DNA of 64,000 nt from Candidatus Formimonas warabiya (lineage in GTDB: Bacteria > Bacillota > Dehalobacteriia > Dehalobacteriales > Dehalobacteriaceae), in assembly GCF_002777255.1 (NCBI RefSeq), contig NZ_CP017634.1:2740903-2804902 (forward strand), written 5' to 3'. Shown in pieces: positions 44,701-53,477 of the stretch. The first letter of the stretch is position 1. Every line of letters begins with the position of its first letter. Position numbers and translations under genes: made by a program. The notes beneath the pieces are model-generated. The model did not search any database, was not told the DNA's origin, and saw only the letters and a program-made list of their open reading frames with translations.

Positions 44701-47101
44701 GGTCGGCCTCCATTAGGGGTATTTCTATCAAAACAGTGGTCCCTTTACCAGCTTCGCTTTTGATGCTTAAGGTTTTTCCGTAGAGTTTTTTCAGCCTTTG
44801 ATTGATATTTCTTAACCCCACCCCTTCTTGCGCCATATCACCATTCAGCAGGGACCTCAGCTTTTCTTCGGACATGCCGATCCCATTATCCCGAATATCG
44901 ATGATGATGCTCTTTTCTTTTTCCGTAACGGATAAAATAATGGTCCCCCCCTCCGGTTTGGGGCGCAAACCATGAATCACCGCGTTTTCCACAATGGGTT
45001 GGACGATCAAGGGCGGTACGTTAATAGAAACATTTTCAATATGATATTGCACATGAAGCTTCCTGCCCCATCTGGCCTGTTCGATGGCAATATAAGATTG
45101 TACCAGGCTTATTTCTTTCTCCATGGGTACGGAATCTTCCAGATTGGTAAAGTCAAAGCAGCCTCTTAAATAATTGCTGAATTCCACCAGCAATAACCGG
45201 GCTCTTTCACTGTCCTTCCGTGAGATGGAGATAATGGTATGCAGGGCATTGTGGATAAAATGGGGTCGAATCTGGGAGTGCAGAAATTTTATCTCCGTTT
45301 TTATCGCCCGCTCCACAGATTTTTTCAGTTCGACCAGGGTTCGTACCCGGGCCCTCAATTCACCCGGTTCAAAGGGCTTGGCTAAAAAGTCGTTGGCGCC
45401 GGAATCAAATCCCATCAAGATGCTGTCGGTATAATTTCTTCCCGTTAACATCAGCACCGGTAAGATATAGCGGTCTTTTGTCTGCCGAATGATTCGGCAG
45501 ACCTCGTAGCCCAACAGTCCGGGCAATACTAAATCTAATATCACCAGGCAAAGGTTGGGATTGGCCTGGATCATCTCTAAAGCCTGTTTTCCATGATGCG
45601 CTACAGCGATGGAATACCCTTCCCGCTTCAAGACACTCATGACCGCCTGAATGCTGGCATCGTCGTCGTCGACGATGAGAATTTCATCGGCCTTCCAAGT
45701 TAAATTCTCCGGAGGCTTGGACCAAACTAATTTAGGGTGAAAACGGGGAATGATCCCTGTGATTTCCCCATCTTCCTTCCTGATTCGGCCCTTGTAAATA
45801 GGCAGGGAAAAGCAAAACCGGGCCCCTTTGCTTTCCTCGGAGACTACAGAAATCTTTCCTCCATGCAATTCCACCAGGTGTTTTGTGATGGACAGCCCCA
45901 GGCCTGTACCACTGTAACTCCTGGTGCAGGGCCCCTCGATCTGATAGAAGGATTTAAAAATGTCCTCATATTTATCTTTGGCAATACCCCTTCCCGTATC
46001 TGCCACCGTGATTTTAACCAGGTCCTCCTCGACCCATAGGGAGGTGGTAATTTCTCCCCTTTCCGTAAACTTGAGCGCATTATCCAGGAGATTATAAAAT
46101 ATTTGTTTGATCCTATCCTCGTCTCCCCATACCGGGGGAAGGTTTTCCGGGACATGCCAGCGAAAAAGGATCCCCTTTTTCTGGTTCAGATGCTCAAAAA
46201 CCACCATCATCTGTCGGACCAGATCCTGGAGCCGGAGACCTCTTTTGTTCAGTTTAATATCCCCATTCTTTAACTGGGAAACGTCCAGAATGTCATTGAT
46301 TAAGTTTGACAGCCTCCGGGCAGAGATGCTGATCATGGCTAACTGCTCTTTTTGTTCCAGGGAAAGTTTTCCCGATACCCCTTCGCCAAGGGACTCGGCA
46401 ATGCCAATGATGGCATTTAAGGGTGTTTTCAGTTCATGAGAAGTATTGGCTAAAAACTGATCCTTCAGTCTATCCAGGTCTAATAGTTTTTCCGAGCTTT
46501 CCCGCAGGGCTGCTTCGGCCTGCCGCTGTGCCGTTACATCCAGGATCGTGCCGAACATGCGTATCGGATGGCCTTCAGCATCCCGGTCCACCTCAATATC
46601 CACATTTACAATGCCCGCGCTGCCGTCAGGCCGGATGATGCGGTGTTCAATCTGCACCGGCTCCTTCCGGGTCAAGGCCTTTTCCACCTCTGCGTTCATC
46701 CGGGAAAGATCATCCGGGTGCACCAGTTTCTGGGCCGACTCGTACGTGACATCAAAATCGGCATCACCTGCATAAATGCGCCGGGTCTGGGGCGACCAGC
46801 ACAATTCCTGCTTGGCGATATCCAGGGTCCAATAGCCCACTCCTCTGATGCGCTGAGCCCGCTCCAGCATCGCCATCGTCTCGCGTAAATCGCCCTCCAT
46901 TTTTTTGCGCGTCCTAATATCTTTGAATAGGATGAGTACCGTGATCCCAAAAGAGATGAAAACACAAAATAGCTCTATCCGGGTGTGAAATAGGATGTAA
47001 TTGAAGAAACTCAGCGCGCAAATGGTCAGAAGCGCAGCTCCTAACAATAATTTTTCCTTAGGAAGCAAATATGCGATTAAGTCCCTTCCCTTGATGGTCA
47101 T
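44675..47101 (-). CDS. Hybrid sensor kinase with two kinase modules
   Basis: This 808-residue membrane sensor has two N-terminal spans (about 16-60), a PAS domain (about 80-200), HisKA with phospho-acceptor His in NTSHELKTPLN (about 222), a first HATPase (N box and DTGRGIAKD), and a receiver domain (DDDD near 477; Asp in VILDLVLPG near 521). A second LytS-like module follows: QIRPHFIHNALHTII near 612 and a second HATPase (NAVIHGL near 709, DNGIGMSEE near 738). Two complete catalytic parts in one chain is notable. It overlaps its response regulator gene. Confidence 0.92.
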   Translation of the reverse strand: MTIKGRDLIAYLLPKEKLLLGAALLTICALSFFNYILFHTRIELFCVFISFGITVLILFKDIRTRKKMEGDLRETMAMLERAQRIRGVGYWTLDIAKQELCWSPQTRRIYAGDADFDVTYESAQKLVHPDDLSRMNAEVEKALTRKEPVQIEHRIIRPDGSAGIVNVDIEVDRDAEGHPIRMFGTILDVTAQRQAEAALRESSEKLLDLDRLKDQFLANTSHELKTPLNAIIGIAESLGEGVSGKLSLEQKEQLAMISISARRLSNLINDILDVSQLKNGDIKLNKRGLRLQDLVRQMMVVFEHLNQKKGILFRWHVPENLPPVWGDEDRIKQIFYNLLDNALKFTERGEITTSLWVEEDLVKITVADTGRGIAKDKYEDIFKSFYQIEGPCTRSYSGTGLGLSITKHLVELHGGKISVVSEESKGARFCFSLPIYKGRIRKEDGEITGIIPRFHPKLVWSKPPENLTWKADEILIVDDDDASIQAVMSVLKREGYSIAVAHHGKQALEMIQANPNLCLVILDLVLPGLLGYEVCRIIRQTKDRYILPVLMLTGRNYTDSILMGFDSGANDFLAKPFEPGELRARVRTLVELKKSVERAIKTEIKFLHSQIRPHFIHNALHTIISISRKDSERARLLLVEFSNYLRGCFDFTNLEDSVPMEKEISLVQSYIAIEQARWGRKLHVQYHIENVSINVPPLIVQPIVENAVIHGLRPKPEGGTIILSVTEKEKSIIIDIRDNGIGMSEEKLRSLLNGDMAQEGVGLRNINQRLKKLYGKTLSIKSEAGKGTTVLIEIPLMEADHDFRSVGR

Positions 47102-47251
47102 GCCGTCACCCCTTCTGTGCAGGAAAAGAGATTATTAGACATACCCGCTTAGCTTTATTTGTTCTATAATTGGATAATACGACATTATTTGACAATTACC
47201 TTTAACAAAACTCTTCTTTTTTCTCCGACCGGATCCTACCCGCTTTTGGTC

Positions 47252-47285
47252 AAAAAAAACAGCCGGTAAAAGGCCGGCCGGCATC
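47252..47285 (-). terminator. Terminator of prkA-yhbH-spoVR
   Basis: Minus strand GGCCGG/CCGGCT stem with a short loop followed by GTTTTTTTT, about 30 bases beyond spoVR. Confidence 0.8.
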
Positions 47286-47312
47286 GTTTCTTTATTTTGG
47301 CTCCTTGTTACT

Positions 47313-48722
47313 TTAAGTGGCGCTTCTCATATTTTTTGTGCCGTCAAAGCTGAATATCATGGAGCGTCCCTCTAGAATCGTTTCTAAATGCACGGTTTTC
47401 CCCCACAGGTTGTAAACGTAGGGAAGGGTTTTTTCCAGGTAATAGGTATCCAGATCCACTCCTTCATGACGGTGCCGGATAAACAAATGCCCGTTACCCA
47501 TATAATCTCCGTCTTCCACAACCAGATAGGGATTTCCCCCGTTTACCAGCTTGTTGACGATATCATCTCTTACCGTCTCCCAATCCGTATCCGTCACTTT
47601 CAACTGCTGTCCTTGTTTTTTAAATAAATAGAGATCCAATTCTTTGACTAAGTCCCGGGTGAGGTAGTTTCTGATGAAGGAAATATCATTTTCTGTTTCG
47701 CGCACCTCAAATATTTTCACCAATCCTTCGCCCCCCTGGCGGCCGAATTTTTCTCGCTCCTCCGGGGAAGGATGGTCCCACCGTTTTTCAATGTCCTCAA
47801 ATATTTTCATACCCAAAAAATATGGGTTTAGCTGGGTGCGGCTGGTCTGCAGGACTCCGGCATGGAGCCGGGCAAAATCCAAAGCTTCTTCATCACCAAG
47901 GGCCATTTCCCGCAAGATCCTGGCATGCCACAAAGCGGCCCACCCTTCATTCATGATCTTTGTTTCCACCTGAGGCCAAAAGTAAAACATCTCCTCCCGC
48001 ACAATCGACAAGACATCTCTTTGCCAGTCCTTCAAGCTATGGCTGTGCTTCATGATAAAGCCGATTAAATCCTTTTCCGGCCTGGGGGGGGTCTTTTCCT
48101 CTTCTTGAGGGGGGTCATCTTTTGCCGGCTCCCCAATGGCCCAAATATCTTCATAGGGACTTTCCCGCAGGGAGGATTTATTTTTGTTTTTATTTTTGTT
48201 TTTATCTTTGTCTTTTCTTTTTTTGATTTGATGAAAATCGATATGCTCCTGAATGGCCAGGGCCTGATCCAGCAATTTTTCCACTTCAAAACGGCCGTGT
48301 TCAAACTCGTATTCCCTCATGCGCTGGGCATTTACGGCCATGGTTTCCACCATATCCCGGTTCGTTTGGGCAAACCAGGCATTGTTCTTGAAAAAATCAC
48401 AGTGGGCAAAAACGTGGGCAATCACCAGCTTATTCTGCACGAGGGAATTTCCTTCTAAAAGAAAGGCATAACAGGGGTTTGAGTTGATCACCAGCTCGTA
48501 AATGCGGCTTAAATTCAAATCATACATAGTCTTCATGCGAAAATAGGCCTTGCCGAAGCTCCAGTGGGTAAAGCGGGTCGGCATGCCATAAGCGCCAATG
48601 GTATAGAGGACATCAGCCGGACAAAGCTCAAAACGCATGGGAAAGAAATCCAAGCCGAACTTGGCCGCCTGTTGAGAAATTTCCTCAATCGCTTTTTCCA
48701 GTCGATAGAGTTCCGTGTCCAC
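47313..48722 (-). CDS. spoVR: SpoVR family protein
   Basis: The 469-residue protein of the SpoVR family is involved in spore cortex formation in Bacillus. Typical segments: FELCPADVLYTIGAYGMPTR, HWSFGKAYFRMKTMYDLNLSRIYELVIN, VIAHVFAHCDFFKNN and NEGWAALWH. A Lys/Asn low-complexity run (KDKDKNKNKNKNKSS) near residue 170 is unusual. The GTG at 48722 follows AAAGGAGAAACCG, inside the end of yhbH. It is third gene of the conserved prkA-yhbH-spoVR operon. Confidence 0.96.
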   Translation of the reverse strand: MDTELYRLEKAIEEISQQAAKFGLDFFPMRFELCPADVLYTIGAYGMPTRFTHWSFGKAYFRMKTMYDLNLSRIYELVINSNPCYAFLLEGNSLVQNKLVIAHVFAHCDFFKNNAWFAQTNRDMVETMAVNAQRMREYEFEHGRFEVEKLLDQALAIQEHIDFHQIKKRKDKDKNKNKNKNKSSLRESPYEDIWAIGEPAKDDPPQEEEKTPPRPEKDLIGFIMKHSHSLKDWQRDVLSIVREEMFYFWPQVETKIMNEGWAALWHARILREMALGDEEALDFARLHAGVLQTSRTQLNPYFLGMKIFEDIEKRWDHPSPEEREKFGRQGGEGLVKIFEVRETENDISFIRNYLTRDLVKELDLYLFKKQGQQLKVTDTDWETVRDDIVNKLVNGGNPYLVVEDGDYMGNGHLFIRHRHEGVDLDTYYLEKTLPYVYNLWGKTVHLETILEGRSMIFSFDGTKNMRSAT

Positions 48723-49881
48723 CGGTTTCTCCTTTCTCGGAAAAAAATTTTTTTAGAGCTGGATAAATCTCTTTTTTATTTTTAATGGTGACTGTAGTGA
48801 GATTTTCCGCCTGAATTCTTTGAAAAACAGAAAGCAAGGTGCTGTTTCGATAATAGGGACTGGCGATCTCTCCATAACCGAACAAATTGCACAGAGGCAG
48901 AATCTGGTTAATCAACCGGAGACAAAGTTCATTGTCCGAGGGCAGATTATCGCCGTCAGAAAAATGGAAAGGATAAATGTTATAGCGGTCAGGGGAATAT
49001 CTCTGCTGAATCAAATCAAAAGCCAGTTGGTAGACAGAAGAGCATTTGGTACCCCCGCTTTCTCCCTTGGTAAAAAACTCTTCCTCGGAAACTTCTTTTG
49101 CTTGGGTATGATGGGCTAAAAATACGATTTCCACCTGATGATATTTGGTTCTTAAGAAGCGCACCATCCAGAAAAAAAAGGTGCGGGCAATATATTTTTC
49201 AAAGTTCCCCATACTGCCCGAGGTATCCATCATAGCCAAAACAACGGCATTGGATTCGGAGCTATACACAGTATCCCAGGTTTTAAAGCGCAGGTCATCT
49301 TTGATAATGTTATAATTGTTTGACCCTTCCCGGGCATTTCGCTTAATAGCTTCCAGGATGGTGCGTTTTTTATCGATGTTGCTCATAATGCCGGCTTTGC
49401 GGATATCCGTGAACCGGGTGGACACCACCTGGACATTTTGTTTTTCCTTTTGCCTGAGATTGGGCAGCTGCAAATCCGCAAAGACCATTTCCGCAAGCTC
49501 TTCAAAGCTGACATCGGCTTCGTAGTAATCGGCTCCCGGTTCCTCACCCGCTCCTCCGGTCCCCTGATCCCCGGAGGCGTCCCGGTCGGTCCCAATCACG
49601 TCTCCCGGCTTGCTCCCCCCTTCTCCCTGTCCGGCATGCTTCTGCTTATTGTAATTAAAGCGGAACCGGTATTCATCCAAAGTCCGGATGGGGAGCTTGG
49701 TAATTTTTTTGCCGTCGGACATGATCACACTTTCTTCACTGATAATATCGGCCAGGTTATTTTTGATGGCTTCTTTCACCTTTTCATTATGCCGCTGCTG
49801 GTCCAGTTCACCCTTCCGGTGCAGGGACCAGTTATCATGGGAAATGATCGAATGATCCGTCATCCCTCTCACCACTCTCAT
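48685..49881 (-). CDS. yhbH: YhbH family protein (DUF444, von Willebrand A-like)
   Basis: The 398-residue protein of the sporulation/stress-linked YhbH family has a MIDAS-type metal motif (AMMDTSGSMGNFEKY, about residue 218) and the conserved TKCSSVYQLAFDLIQQRY and YPFHFSDGDN blocks. The start is uncertain: the ATG at 49881 overlaps the prkA stop (ATGA), and an ATG six codons later is an alternative. It acts with the PrkA kinase and SpoVR. Confidence 0.95.
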   Translation of the reverse strand: MRVVRGMTDHSIISHDNWSLHRKGELDQQRHNEKVKEAIKNNLADIISEESVIMSDGKKITKLPIRTLDEYRFRFNYNKQKHAGQGEGGSKPGDVIGTDRDASGDQGTGGAGEEPGADYYEADVSFEELAEMVFADLQLPNLRQKEKQNVQVVSTRFTDIRKAGIMSNIDKKRTILEAIKRNAREGSNNYNIIKDDLRFKTWDTVYSSESNAVVLAMMDTSGSMGNFEKYIARTFFFWMVRFLRTKYHQVEIVFLAHHTQAKEVSEEEFFTKGESGGTKCSSVYQLAFDLIQQRYSPDRYNIYPFHFSDGDNLPSDNELCLRLINQILPLCNLFGYGEIASPYYRNSTLLSVFQRIQAENLTTVTIKNKKEIYPALKKFFSEKGETGGHGTLSTGKSD

Positions 49882-51773
49882 CGGTTTAGCAGGCTGCCGA
49901 TATATTTCAAGGTTTCATTGGCACAAACGGGGCAGTAGCCGTGGTCACTGATCATTCTGGCCACAACCTCATTGATTCTTTTCAACTGTTCCGGATCCGG
50001 ATTTTTTGCCGAAGTAGTAATTTTTACCACATCTTTCAGGTCCGCAAAGAGTTTCTTTTCAATGGCCTCTTTCAGACGTTCATGAGAATTGTAATCAAAT
50101 CTTTTCTCCTTACGGGCATAGACCGAGAGCCGGATCAGAATCTCTTCCCGGAAGGTCTTTTTGGCATTTTCCGAAACACCGATCTGTTCTTCGACGGAGC
50201 GCATTAATTTTTCATCCGGGTCCATTTCTTCATCGGTAATGGGATCTTTTACCTTGACACTATTACAGTATGCTTCCACATTATCCAGGTAGTTCTCGAA
50301 TAGTGCCCGGGCCGATTGTTCATAGGAGTAAACAAAGGCCCTTTGTACCTCTTTTTTGGAGAAATCATCAAATTCTTTCCGGGCAATGGCCAGGAAATTA
50401 AGCAGCCGCTCCTTTTCTTCTTTGGTAATGGACGGGTGCTGGTCCATACCGTCTTTCAGCGCCCGCATGATATCCAGGGCATTAATACACTTGGTGTCGG
50501 AATTGATCAAAGCGCTGGATATGCGATTGATCACATAGCGCGGATCCACCCCGCTCATGCCTTCTCCTTCGCTTTCTGTCTGCAGCTCTTTCAGGTCCTT
50601 CTGTTTGAAGCCCTCAATATCTTCCCCGTCATATAATTTCATTTTTTTCACCAGGTCTACGCCCACTTTTTTGGATTCCTTCAATCTGGACAAGACGGAA
50701 AAAACTGCCGCCGCCCGCAAGGCAAAGGGGGCAATATGAATGTCTTTTAAGTCACTCTGCCAGATCAGTTTTTCATATATTTTTACCTCATCGGTGACCC
50801 TTAAGTTATAGGGAATGGGCATCACCAAAATACGGGAGTGCAGCGCTTCATTCTTTTTGTTGCTGATAAAGGACCGGTACTCCGTTTCATTGGAATGGGC
50901 AATGATCATCTCATCCGCCGAGATTAAGGCAAACCGGCCCGCCTTAAAATTCCCTTCCTGGGACAGGCTTAAAAGATGATAGAGAAATTTTTCATCACAT
51001 TTGAGCATTTCCTGAAATTCCATCAGACCCCGGTTGGATTTATTTAATTCGCCATCAAACCGGTAGGCCCGGGGATCCGACTCCGATCCATATTCCGTGA
51101 TGGTGGCAAAATCAATGCTCCCCGTGAGATCGGCAATGTCCTGGGATTTGGGATCAGAAGGGCTGAAGGTGCCAATGCCCACCCGCTCTTCTTCTGAAAA
51201 CAGAATCCGTTCCACTTCCACGTTTTCCACCTGGCCGTCAAATTTTTCCTGCACCATCATCCGGCAGGACGGGCAGAGGTTTCCTTCGATCCGGGTACCC
51301 AGCTCCTTTTCAAAATCTCCTCTTAAAGGACCGGGGATCAAATGCAAAGGCTCTTCATGCATGGGACAATTTTTGATAGCATAAACCGCCCCCTCTTCCG
51401 AACGAGTATATTTTTCCAGGCCCCGTTTCAGCATGGTCACAATGGTAGATTTTCCCCCGCTTACAGGCCCCATCAACAAGAGAATGCGCTTCCTCACATC
51501 TAAACGGCGCGCCGCCGAATGAAAATATTCCTCTACCAGGCGCTGAAGCACCGTATCCAAACCAAAAATTTCACTGGAAAAGAAATGATAATTTTTCCCA
51601 TATGATGTTTCACCTACGCCGGCAGCCATAATCATATCATAAATACGGGTATGGGCTGTTTTTACCAGTTTGGGGTTCTTTTTTACCAACTCCAGATAGT
51701 CACGGAATGTTCCCTGCCACATCAAATTTTGCTGTTGGCGCCGGTACTCCTCCAAAGACTTTAGATAGTCCAA
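49878..51773 (-). CDS. prkA: PrkA serine protein kinase
   Basis: The 631-residue AAA-type serine kinase was first known from Bacillus as a sporulation-stage protein. The P-loop is LMGPVSGGKSTIVTMLKRG (about residue 106). A four-Cys/His segment CPMHEEPLHL...CPSCRMM and the SDPKSQDIADLTGSIDF stretch are typical, as is the C-terminal PrkA domain (YVINRISSAL, PDEKLMRSVEEQIGV). The TTG start at 51773 has a strong GGGGGAGG site. It is first gene of the sporulation operon. Confidence 0.96.
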   Translation of the reverse strand: MDYLKSLEEYRRQQQNLMWQGTFRDYLELVKKNPKLVKTAHTRIYDMIMAAGVGETSYGKNYHFFSSEIFGLDTVLQRLVEEYFHSAARRLDVRKRILLLMGPVSGGKSTIVTMLKRGLEKYTRSEEGAVYAIKNCPMHEEPLHLIPGPLRGDFEKELGTRIEGNLCPSCRMMVQEKFDGQVENVEVERILFSEEERVGIGTFSPSDPKSQDIADLTGSIDFATITEYGSESDPRAYRFDGELNKSNRGLMEFQEMLKCDEKFLYHLLSLSQEGNFKAGRFALISADEMIIAHSNETEYRSFISNKKNEALHSRILVMPIPYNLRVTDEVKIYEKLIWQSDLKDIHIAPFALRAAAVFSVLSRLKESKKVGVDLVKKMKLYDGEDIEGFKQKDLKELQTESEGEGMSGVDPRYVINRISSALINSDTKCINALDIMRALKDGMDQHPSITKEEKERLLNFLAIARKEFDDFSKKEVQRAFVYSYEQSARALFENYLDNVEAYCNSVKVKDPITDEEMDPDEKLMRSVEEQIGVSENAKKTFREEILIRLSVYARKEKRFDYNSHERLKEAIEKKLFADLKDVVKITTSAKNPDPEQLKRINEVVARMISDHGYCPVCANETLKYIGSLLNR

Positions 51774-52026
51774 TTTTTCCTCCCCCTTATTTTCAGTTGA
51801 TTCCAGTCATGTTCCTTTCCCTTTACCTCTAACCGCCTTGTTATATTTATATGGTGTTCATGACCTAAAAAGAAGTTTTTCACACGATCCTTCTCCATAC
51901 AGCATATTCCGAAACCCGGGATTCGGATCCTACGCTGAATCGAGGACTCCGGGGTACCAAAATAGCCCCCATTTTGTGATCGGTCAGAACTGCTTTGTGA
52001 TCCATTAAATTGGGTACAATAACTGC

Positions 52027-52292
52027 GCATACCCGGGATCTGAAGGAGGTAAATACCTATGCTCACGGATCATGAGATCCACCTTCTCTCCACCGCTGTT
52101 GCGATTAAAGCTTCACCTACCAGCGATATCATACAGCTGACCGAAGAAGTGTTACAAAATTATCTCAAAGCAAAAAAAATCTTTACCGGTTCCCGTGTCC
52201 AATCGGAGGGATACGACGGTAACCTTGATTTTGATGATTTTTACCACTTTGATATGAAAAGCATTTAGGCAGACTAAATATCCCGGGTATGC
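52027..52292. repeat. 13-bp inverted repeats flanking a small gene
   Basis: GCATACCCGGGAT at 52027-52039 is repeated exactly in inverted form at 52280-52292, just outside the 69-codon gene. The inner arm lies 19 bases before its start codon and the outer 11 bases after its stop. Confidence 0.7.
52059..52268 (+). CDS. Small hypothetical protein
   Basis: The 69-residue soluble protein has an ATG at 52059 and an AAGGAGG site nine bases before. It is mostly helical at the N-terminus (HEIHLLSTAVAIKASPTSDIIQLTEEVLQNYLKA) and acidic/aromatic at the end (DGNLDFDDFYHFD). It is divergent from prkA. No family recognised. Confidence 0.7.
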   Translation: MLTDHEIHLLSTAVAIKASPTSDIIQLTEEVLQNYLKAKKIFTGSRVQSEGYDGNLDFDDFYHFDMKSI

Positions 52293-52351
52293 CTTCTCTA
52301 TTGAACAAGCACATAAAAATCAATAAAATAATTTTTTATAAAGGGGGATTG

Positions 52352-52564
52352 ATGTCACAAAAATTTGGAGACGAACATAACCTGTACTATCAGAAAGGAA
52401 AGGGGGAGGGCTTTATGGGGTGTTGTAGACGAAGAGCACCGGTTCTTGCTGCAGAAACAGAAAATTGTCCGGTTTCTCCAGTCCGGGAAGACTGTTTCGA
52501 AGGCATAATCGACTTAATCATCATCCTGATTGTTCTTGAATTCCTGTGTTGCTGTGTTTTCTAA
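52352..52564 (+). CDS. Small Cys-rich protein with hydrophobic tail (sporulation-type)
   Basis: The frame gives 70 residues from the ATG at 52352 (AAGGGGG site); an internal ATG at 52415 with GGGGGAGGG would give 49 beginning MGCCRRRAPV. The tail IIDLIIILIVLEFLCCCVF is a single hydrophobic stretch ending in three Cys, reminiscent of YjcZ-like spore proteins. The assignment is by resemblance only. A terminator follows at once. Confidence 0.6.
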   Translation: MSQKFGDEHNLYYQKGKGEGFMGCCRRRAPVLAAETENCPVSPVREDCFEGIIDLIIILIVLEFLCCCVF

Positions 52565-52585
52565 AGTACTTAAAAAATGGTTTAA

Positions 52586-52628
52586 ATAACAGGGGCATCT
52601 TTTAAAAAGATGACCCTATTATTTTTTA
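52586..52628 (+). terminator. Intrinsic terminator
   Basis: Stem AACAGGGGCATCTTTT / AAAAGATGACCCTATT with a mismatch, followed by ATTTTTT. Confidence 0.8.
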
Positions 52629-52742
52629 ATGGAGGTATATTTTCTCTCCCAAAATCCTTAAATAAGTATAATATTGCGCCAATTGGGTAAAAATGTAAAT
52701 AATATTACAAGTTTATTAACTTGACTTCGGGGAGGTGAGTAA

Positions 52743-52901
52743 ATGCCGTACATCTGCCCGCAATGCAAAAAGACAAAAAAATTGCCGGATTTTTGCTGTG
52801 GAACATCCATGGTTGCATCCGGGACATATTATTGTATGACCTGTGGAAATAAGTCCCTCAGTTCGGGAAATTGCTGCGGAAGCCCCATGGAGAAGTTGTA
52901 A
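52743..52901 (+). CDS. 52-residue zinc-ribbon-like protein
   Basis: A short gene starts MPYICPQCKKTKKLPDFCCG and has CMTCGNK and NCCGSPM further on: nine Cys in 52 residues, arranged as CxxC and CC pairs likely to bind zinc or Fe-S. The ATG at 52743 has a GGGGAGGTGAG site, and a good terminator follows within four bases. These two signals make it a credible gene. No family recognised. Confidence 0.7.
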   Translation: MPYICPQCKKTKKLPDFCCGTSMVASGTYYCMTCGNKSLSSGNCCGSPMEKL

Positions 52902-52903
52902 AT

Positions 52904-52926
52904 AAAGCGCCATTTGGCGCTTTATT
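52904..52926 (+). terminator. Intrinsic terminator
   Basis: AAAGCGCC-ATTT-GGCGCTTT hairpin followed by ATTTATT. Confidence 0.8.
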
Positions 52927-52937
52927 TATTCCTTAAA

Positions 52938-53165
52938 TTGAAGCAAGTTCTAAAACTTGGTAAGTGCTTTTCTTACCAAGTTTTAGAACTGCTAATACAG
53001 AGTGAGAACTGCAAATGCATGACTTAGTTGGCGTTTGACTCCCGCATATTTGGGGACATTCCGTTAGCGGTCAGGGGACACACCTCTTACAGAGGAATGT
53101 CCCCAATGAGTGTGTCCCCTGACCGCTGATGGCGGGAGTCCTACGCCAAGTTAGTCAGGTTAAAA
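52938..53165. repeat. Long palindromic repeat with variable hairpin (copy C)
   Basis: It has the same frame as 12216-12390: TTGAAGCAAGTTCT, a perfect 18-bp hairpin (52947-52964 / 52972-52989), AGAACTGCAAATGC, then TTGGCGTTTGACTCCCGC, two nested GGGGACA cores with TGTCCCC partners, and the inverted end GCGGGAGTCCTACGCCAAGT, then TAGTCAGGTTAAAA. The hairpin stem differs wholly from the other copy except for the GTTCT/AGAAC base. Confidence 0.85.
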
Positions 53166-53239
53166 ATACAATTCCCATCCATGTTTAAAAATGTAACTTT
53201 ATGACAACAATAAAGGTAAATAAAGTAGGAGGTTGCGCC

Positions 53240-53398
53240 ATGAGCACCAAAGCATTACTAAAAACCTATATCAAACAAGGAAAAGAATATAAAAAAATGT
53301 TGCAGAAAGTTAACACAAACGGTAGACATACGTCAAAGATCAGTAAAATAGATGAAAAATTAAAAAAAGCCCAATGTGAATTGAGAAGTATGTACTAA
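53240..53398 (+). CDS. Small helical protein
   Basis: The protein has 52 residues from the ATG at 53240 with AGGAGG eight bases before. It is Lys-rich and probably forms one long helix or coiled coil (ALLKTYIKQGKEYKKMLQKV; KIDEKLKKAQCELRSMY). A terminator follows. No family recognised. Confidence 0.65.
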   Translation: MSTKALLKTYIKQGKEYKKMLQKVNTNGRHTSKISKIDEKLKKAQCELRSMY

Positions 53399-53399
53399 A

Positions 53400-53421
53400 G
53401 AAGCCTATAAGGGCTTTTTTT
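53400..53421 (+). terminator. Intrinsic terminator
   Basis: AAGCC-TATAAG-GGCTT hairpin and seven T on the plus strand, two bases after the small helical protein gene. Confidence 0.75.
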
Positions 53422-53477
53422 ATTGATATCCTTGATGTCCCGGTGTCTTTCACTGACATCGATGGCTCCATTGTTTG

